Positions 59,045-64,000 of a DNA stretch of 64,000 nt are shown here, piece by piece (the first letter of the stretch is position 1; each line of letters starts with the position of its first letter). The stretch is from NCBI GenBank assembly GCA_025452255.1, contig CP104974.1:1365001-1429000 (forward strand). The letters run 5' to 3'. The translations under genes and the position numbers were made by a program. The DNA comes from Devosia sp. A8/3-2. GTDB lineage: Bacteria > Pseudomonadota > Alphaproteobacteria > Rhizobiales > Devosiaceae. The notes below the pieces were generated by a model, which saw only the letters and a program-made list of their open reading frames with translations, ran no database searches and was not told the origin of the DNA.

Positions 59045-59465
59045 ATGAGGCGACTCATCGTCATCAATGGAGTGATGGGCGTGGGCAAATCACCAGAGCC
59101 CGAGCGCTCTGCGACCTCTTGCAACCGAGCTTTTCCTTGATGGCGACTGGTGCTGGAGCATGTCGCCATTCAACCCCACCGAGGCGGACAAGCGCATGGT
59201 TCTAGATAATATCGCCCATCTGCTGCGCAGCTTTCTTTTGAGCGACCGCCCCTACGTGGTATTTTGTTGGGTGCTGCATGAGGACGCGATCGGGAGCTCG
59301 ATCGCCACCGAACTCGAAGGAGTAGAGTTCGAGACGTACCGGTTCCCAAGTTGCGAAATTGCCCCTAACACCGCCGTCGAAAAGTCGCTTCTGCTCACTC
59401 ACATTCCAACGTCGGATGACATTGGTAAGCCGAGGGCTGGGAATCAGAAGGGGCTCTTTCGGTAG
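59045..59465 (+). pseudogene. P-loop kinase-like gene, frame broken and 3'-truncated
   Basis: From ATG 59045: RRLIVINGVMGVGKS is a Walker A (GVMGVGKS). In shifted frames TRARALCDLLQPS, FLDGDWCWSMSPFNPTEADKRMVLDNIAHLLRSFL and YVVFCWVLHEDAI follow, as in small nucleotide-kinase-like proteins. After GVEFETYRF the usual C-terminal lid and adenine-binding parts are missing and the sequence becomes unrelated. Two breaks lie near 59092 and 59137. Possibly a transferred, decaying gene. Confidence 0.5.
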
Positions 59466-59542
59466 CGCGACACGCAAGCAGACGCCTGTATGCGTTGGCA
59501 TTGGCGCTTAGGCGCACCAAATCCATATTCGGAAAGGTGCGC

Positions 59543-59568
59543 AAAGCCCGGCTGGTTTCAGCCGGGCT
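59543..59568. terminator. Bidirectional terminator after the tautomerase gene
   Basis: AAGCCCGGCTG, loop GTTT, CAGCCGGGCTT forms a perfect 11-pair stem, followed on the plus strand by GGCTTTTG. It lies 28 bp after the minus-strand tautomerase stop and can end transcription from both sides. Confidence 0.8.
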
Positions 59569-59596
59569 TGGCTTTTGTTCAGTTCAAAATGAGACG

Positions 59597-59812
59597 TTAT
59601 GCTTCCTTGGCGCAGTAGGCCTCGGGCAGCATGAACACTTCGTCTGCGCGGCCATAGCCGCCGTCCTTGACCTCTTCGATCAGAACCATGGTGTGTGGGC
59701 GTGCTGCCTCGGTGAAATACTCGACCAACAGATCGGTGGCGCGATGAACGATTTCTGCCTTCTGGGCTTTGGTCAAAGCGGCTTCTGGCGTCTTGATGTT
59801 GATGAAGGGCAC
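59597..59812 (-). CDS. 4-oxalocrotonate tautomerase family protein
   Basis: 71 residues, intact. MPFINIKTPEAALTKAQKAEIVHRATDLLVEYF has Pro1 after the initiator Met, the catalytic base of the family. RPHTMVLIEEVKDGGYG gives the central strand with the usual V-I-E-E. Members interconvert keto and enol forms of aromatic or unsaturated acids. It is transcribed separately, near an SDR gene that it may work beside. Confidence 0.85.
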   Translation of the reverse strand: MPFINIKTPEAALTKAQKAEIVHRATDLLVEYFTEAARPHTMVLIEEVKDGGYGRADEVFMLPEAYCAKEA

Positions 59813-59863
59813 GGAAAACTTCCTTTGATTATGTTTGGAGTGGGCGAAATCAGGCGTGATGAA

Positions 59864-60012
59864 TCACGCCATTTGGGTCGGCATCATCAGGTCAGCGAAA
59901 CCGAAGCGATGCAGGAACTGCTCCTCCGCGGGCCCGGGACCATGTGTCCGGCGTTGTGGACCACCACATCGAGCCTGCCCTGCTCGGCGACGATCCGATC
60001 AAGCTCATCATA
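59864..60012 (-). pseudogene. Internal SDR fragment
   Basis: Immediately after the SDR stop, another SDR stretch reads YDELDRIVAEQGRLDVVVHNAGHM (the D-V-V-V-x-NAG motif), then breaks up. Cofactor and catalytic motifs of this second gene are absent. It looks like a remnant of another SDR gene left between the tautomerase and SDR genes. Confidence 0.5.
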
Positions 60013-60749
60013 CGACCCCGCCATTGGCCCGGATGACTCGGCCGCTGATCCATCCGCTATCGGGGCCGGTGAGGAACGAAACGACCGAAGCAATGTCGTC
60101 CGGCTGGCCGAGACGCTTAAAGGGATTCATGCCCGCAATCGCGTGAAGCTGCGCCTCACTCTTGCCGTTAATGAACAGATCGGTGGCGACCGGACCGGGG
60201 GCCACCGCATTGACGGTAATCCCACGTGTGCCGAGTTCCTTGGCTGCGATATGCGTCATGGCCTCGACCGCGGCCTTGGTCGCCGCGTATACCCCGTAGT
60301 GTGGCTGGTAAAGACCCACGACGCTAGACGAGAAGTTAACGATGCGGCCACCATCGCGGAGACGCATGCTACCCTCGCGAATGCCGCGGAATACGCCACC
60401 AAGATTGGTATCTATCTGGGTTTGGAAGCTAGCGTCATCGACTTCTGCCATGGCACCCAGATGGACGATGCCTGCATTGTTGATGAGAATGTCGACGCCG
60501 CCAAATGCCTCTTCGGCGGCATCAAATAGAGTACGAAGCCCGTTAGGGCTTGCAACGTCGGCGAGGGCCGCGACAGCACGCCCACCCGCTTGCACGATCA
60601 AGGCGACGACTGCATTGGCCGCCGCCGCATTTCGCGCGTAGTTGACGACAACGGCCATGCCATCAGTCGCCGAGGCGTTGCGCAATCGCTGCGCCGATGC
60701 CCTTGGATGCACCCGTTACGATCGCGACCTTAAGCTGCTTTTCAACCAA
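60008..60749 (-). CDS. Short-chain dehydrogenase/reductase, frame broken near 60665
   Basis: About 247 residues. VAIVTGASKGIGAAIAQRL is the cofactor motif, then in another frame VVVNYARNAAAANAV (NADP-type), GGVDILINNAGIVHLG, IVNFSSSVVG with catalytic Ser, YGVYAATKAAVEAM (Y-x3-K) and the end ISGRVIRANGGVV. One missing base near 60665 (after RLGD) explains the shift. I prefer TTG 60749, with AAGGAG six bases upstream, to the ATG at 60776, which has no ribosome site. It diverges from a LysR gene. Confidence 0.83.
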
Positions 60750-60852
60750 CAATAGCTCCTTGCTTTTGATGGTCATGATCTAGAACCGGCGCTCAATACG
60801 AACAATCAGCGCGAATCTTGACAATTCAATTCGGCTAGTGCGAACAAACGAT

Positions 60853-61746
60853 ATGGACCGTCTCGACCGCATGCAGCTCTATGTCCGGATCGTTGAGCGC
60901 GGCAGCTTCACCGCTGCGGCGGCAGATTTCAGTCTGGCCCGATCTTCCACAACGGAAGCGATCAAGCGCCTCGAAGCAGATCTGGGGGTGCGATTGCTGA
61001 ACCGCACCACGCGGCATGTGACCACCACGCTGGATGGGCAAGCCTTCTACCTCCGATGCAAATCGATCTCGGCCGAAATCGAGGAGGCTGAGTCCTCCTT
61101 TCGCGATGCGCAGCCGCAGGGCCTGTTGCGCATCGACGCGCATCCTCTTTTGACAAGGACGTTCCTGCTGCCCAAACTCTCAGAGTTCCTTGGCCGATAC
61201 CCGAAGCTGGATCTTCAACTCGGCCGGGGTGACCGGTTGGTCGACCTCGTGCGCGAAGGCGTCGACTGCGTCATCCGCGCCGGCGAGATTGCCGACAGTA
61301 CCTTGATCGTCCGGCGATTGGCGTCAATTACCGAGATCACTTGCGCCAGCCCCGCCTATCTCGAACAAAATGGGTATCCGGAAACAATTAACGATCTTCA
61401 GTCCCATCTTGCCGTTGGATTCATATCCTCTCGCACCGGGATGGTTATGCCTCTGGAATTCGTTGTTGATGGCGATATCCAGCAGGTCATGCTTCCGGCC
61501 CGAGTGACAGTCAACAACTCCGATACTATGGCTGATCTCGCCCGTCATGGCTTCGGCCTGATCCAGGCGCCACGTTATCGCCTGCAGCGCGATCTCGACA
61601 CCGGCGTTCTGGTCGAGGTTCTGCCTCGCTTTCGCCCTCCACCAATCGGACTCTCGGCGCTCTACCCGCAAAACCGTCAGACATCAATGCGACTACGAGT
61701 GTTCTCGGATTGGGTTGCCGAGCTGTTCCAGCCCGGCACTCTGTAA
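60853..61746 (+). CDS. LysR family transcriptional regulator
   Basis: 297 residues, intact. DRLDRMQLYVRIVERGSFTAAAADFSLARSSTTEAIKRLEADLGVRLLNRTTRHV is the HTH. LLRIDAHPLLTRTFLLPKLSEFLGRYPKLDLQLGRGDRLVDLVREGVDCVIRAGEI begins the effector domain. It is of the same CrgA-like subgroup as the regulator at 52815 and is divergent from the SDR gene, its likely target. ATG 60853 is used; a GTG at 60838 is possible. Confidence 0.88.
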   Translation: MDRLDRMQLYVRIVERGSFTAAAADFSLARSSTTEAIKRLEADLGVRLLNRTTRHVTTTLDGQAFYLRCKSISAEIEEAESSFRDAQPQGLLRIDAHPLLTRTFLLPKLSEFLGRYPKLDLQLGRGDRLVDLVREGVDCVIRAGEIADSTLIVRRLASITEITCASPAYLEQNGYPETINDLQSHLAVGFISSRTGMVMPLEFVVDGDIQQVMLPARVTVNNSDTMADLARHGFGLIQAPRYRLQRDLDTGVLVEVLPRFRPPPIGLSALYPQNRQTSMRLRVFSDWVAELFQPGTL

Positions 61747-61959
61747 GATAGCTAACGGGAAGCTCGTGGAAAACGAATGTCGGGTTTTGGGAGTTATCTG
61801 CCCGGGCCTGAACGGCGGGAGAGGGGTCGGAACTGGTCACTTCGGGGTGGGAAAGCCTCGGTGCCGTTCGGTGCAAGCGTAACGATCTCGGCATAGCCGA
61901 AAACGCAGGGCACAAGCGCGACCTAGAGATCAAATAAAGCTGCCGCGCGAAGGCGTGGT

Positions 61960-62904
61960 TCACATAGCTGTCCCATTCGGGAGCTGCGGCCCGCTTGAGA
62001 CGGTCGAATGCATCACGGGGACCGGCTCCGCCCGCCTCTCCCTCATCGCCAGCGCATCCTGTTTCGGCGAGCGTTCAGAATCTGCGAGCATACTCGCGAC
62101 TAAACTGGGAGACACTCTCGTACCCAACCGCTCGTGCCGTCCGCGTCACGTCATTGCCCTTGAAAAGCAACTGTCGTGCTGCCTGCATCCGCAGCGCTTT
62201 CTGGTATTGAAGCGGGCTAGTCGCGGTGACCAATCTGAAATGCCGGTTAAAGGCCGGAACGCTCATAGCGGCGACTTCGGCAAGGGCCTTAATGGAGACA
62301 TGTTCATCGAAGTGGGACCGCAGCCAATCGACTGCCTTGCGTATCTGCGCCAGACCACCCTCTTCCCAGACAAACTGCCGCAGCACGTGACCGTGCGCAC
62401 TCTGCAGCAGGCGATACAGCAATTCTCGCTCCCGCGGTTTCGCCAGCGCAGCGATATCACCGGAGCATCCAGCAGTGCCAAATGCTGGTTCCGGGCTTCA
62501 AGAAGATCAGGTGTTCCCTCCGCCACACTGAAGCTCGACAGTTCGGGAAGCGGCGGCAACAGAGGCAGATCGGTGAGCAGTTCGCTGAGCAGCACGGGAT
62601 CGACCGTGAGTCCGACTGCCACATACGGATCTCGCCTCGCTGTCTCGTACAGGCACCGTGTCGCGGGTAGTTCGATCAGCGAGGCGAATGATTGTCCGGA
62701 ACCCTGCTTCAGCGCTTGGTTTCCGATCACGAGCTGCTTGGTCCCTTGAAGCACCAGACAGAAGCCCGGGCCGCACATCGTGGTCTCTGCATCTCCGACA
62801 CCGCGCGATAACGTCACGCTTACGCGCGGAATAGGCGTCGTGATCTGCGACGCGGCGAAATGGTTCAGCACGCGATCGCGCATTGTTTCGAGCAAGTCCT
62901 GCAT
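61960..62904 (-). CDS. AraC family regulator with AraC_N domain, frame broken
   Basis: About 315 residues. The sensor domain has LSRGVGDAETTMCGPGFCLVLQGTKQLVIG, typical of AraC_N. The HTH is in another frame: HVSIKALAEVAAMSVPAFNRHFRLVTATSPLQYQKALRMQAARQLL and DVTRTARAVGYESVSQFSREYARRF. A stop follows at 62075, but shifting one base continues SERSPKQDALAMRERRAEPV to a stop at 61960, the usual tail. Breaks lie near 62440 and 62084. It is divergent from an alcohol dehydrogenase gene, a common pair. Confidence 0.83.
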
Positions 62905-63406
62905 AACCCAGACCTAATCAGAAGCGAGCGTATGCACAAGGCGGTCGATCCGATTAGGCAAAGATGGGATCGGATCCGACATTGTTTAAAAGTGGGAAAT
63001 CCCGACATTGCGGAACGGGAACGAACCGATGCCGAGAACCCGAAGTGCAGCGCCGGGAAGTGGCTCCCTGAACTCAGCACACACCCACGGAGTAGAATCG
63101 ATCACACGTAACGATTTCAAGCATCTAATCCACGGCCAATGGGTCGCGAACGAGGGGCGGGGCACGCCAGTCCGCGCCTTGCCCTTGGCAGCACCTAGAT
63201 GTGGACAAAGCTCTTGCGGCCTCGCTGCATCGAGAGTGCAGCATCGCCCGGGGCGACAAGCCTGACATCGGATGCGGTCCCTAGGCGCTCGATCCCTGAG
63301 CGCACGCTCCCGTTGCGATAGCTCAGCGAACGTCGCCTCGGCGTGCAGTTCCAAAATGTCGGCCCGATCCGACCCCCGAATCAATCAATATCAGGAGAAA
63401 ACCAAG
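62905..63406. other. 500 bp between AraC and alcohol dehydrogenase genes
   Basis: No gene is supported. The promoters of both genes must lie here. A short plus-strand frame HLIHGQWVANEGRGT near 63120 recalls the start of aldehyde dehydrogenases but goes no further. Confidence 0.45.
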
Positions 63407-64000
63407 ATGAGAGCCATGATCCTCGATGCGCTCGGTGGCCTCGATCGTATTCGCCTCGCGGAGATCGAAGATGCGCGCACCGGGTGCCAACGAGATGCGC
63501 GTCCGCATGAAGGCAAGTTGCATAAACTATCACGATTACGGCGTCGCCAGCGGCGCGGCACCAACAGAAGACGGTCGCATTTTGCTGACAGACGGCGCGG
63601 GAATTGTGGAGTCGATCGGCAGCGAGGTAACGGGCTTCCTGCCCGGTGACGCTGTGCTGACCTGCATCTTCCCACAATGGCGTTCGGGGCCACCGCAGGT
63701 CTCCGACTTTTCGCAAACGCCGGGAGATGGCGTGGACGGGGTCGCATGCGACGCGTTCACCGCGCAAGCAGCGCTGTTCACCCGGGTGCCGCGCGGCTAC
63801 AGCATGGCAGAGGCAGCGACGGTAACGACCGCTGGCGTCACCGCGTGGCGCGCGTTGCTGGTGAACGGGCCCCTCAAGGCCGGTGAAACAGTGCTGGTGC
63901 AGGGTTCGGGCGGCGTGTCGCTCTATGCCCTGCAGATCGCCAAGGCGCTAGGCGCCAGAGTGATCGCAACATCCTCCTCCCCGGACAAGCTCGCTCGGCT
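63407..64000 (+). CDS. Zinc-type alcohol dehydrogenase (NAD(P)-dependent, MDR), 5' part, frame broken near 63475
   Basis: About 198 residues before the window ends. MRAMILDALGGLDRIRLAEIEDA, then in another frame NEMRVRMKASCINYHDYGV, EDGRILLTDGAGIVESIGSEVTGFLPGDAVL, TVTTAGVTAWRALLVNGPLKAGETVLVQGSGGVSLYALQIAKALGARVIATSSS. The GroES fold and the GSGGV cofactor loop are those of MDR quinone-reductase-like dehydrogenases. The usual catalytic Cys position (SCINYHDY) is non-standard. AGGAG sits nine bases before ATG 63407. It probably follows the AraC regulator. Confidence 0.8.

Noticed and set aside
63110-63170. Aldehyde dehydrogenase start (HLIHGQWVANEGRGT)
   Set aside because: Only about 15 residues resemble the family; nothing follows in any frame.

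Overview
The window is GC-rich and dense, with short intergenic gaps, many ATGA/TGATG stop-start overlaps, numerous carbohydrate ABC transporters and a cox operon of the rhizobial coxMNOP type. This points to an alphaproteobacterium of the order Hyphomicrobiales, with a Devosia-like gene content. That assignment is inferred from family content and was not tested by search. No tRNA, rRNA, CRISPR array or intact insertion sequence was recognised.

Layout. 0-1 kb: the 5' end of an MFS transporter diverges from a TetR gene, with three palindromic operators between them. 1-5.4 kb (minus): a haem-copper cytochrome c oxidase operon (subunits II, I, III, III, IV). 5.8-8.3 kb: a DUF2934 protein, a low-affinity iron permease and a large metallophosphoesterase. 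8.3-16.4 kb: a LacI-controlled sugar locus with a family-1 binding protein, two permeases, an ATPase, a TIM-barrel isomerase/epimerase and a GMC oxidoreductase. 16.5-18.8 kb: a LysR/NmrA divergent pair and an amphi-Trp protein. 19-22 kb: a PstS-like binding protein with a Na/Pi symporter. 22.3-30 kb: an AraC regulator diverging from an arabinose/fucose-isomerase-like enzyme, a ribose-type ABC transporter and a CocE-type hydrolase. 30-31.8 kb: a PQQ-type propeller and a lipoprotein.

31.8-51.7 kb is the most interesting stretch. It holds two GntR-controlled modules side by side. The first has mannonate dehydratase (UxuA), a family-1 sugar ABC transporter, two Gfo/Idh/MocA oxidoreductases, a GntR regulator and a VOC protein. 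The second has a DapA-family aldolase, a sulfatase, its formylglycine-generating enzyme, a GntR regulator, a family-5 (Dpp/Opp-type) ABC transporter and a second DapA-family enzyme. Together they look like a pathway that imports a sulfated, uronate-containing sugar, desulfates it in the cytoplasm and feeds it to KDG-type aldol cleavage. Both divergent promoters carry clear palindromes that could be the GntR operators.

51.8-64 kb is more fragmentary. It holds a secreted LprI-like protein, LysR/SDR pairs and a GST-ArsR-SRPBCC operon with twin operators. It also holds a tautomerase, an AraC/alcohol-dehydrogenase pair and a graveyard of truncated genes (SRAP, DnaE2, M41 peptidase, ArgP, a P-loop kinase and an SDR).

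More than half of the genes, including housekeeping-type ones, are split by one-base indels, often a missing base in a short homopolymer. I read these as sequence or assembly errors rather than decay, and give each such gene as one CDS with the approximate break points. Genes missing a whole domain or end are called pseudogenes instead.
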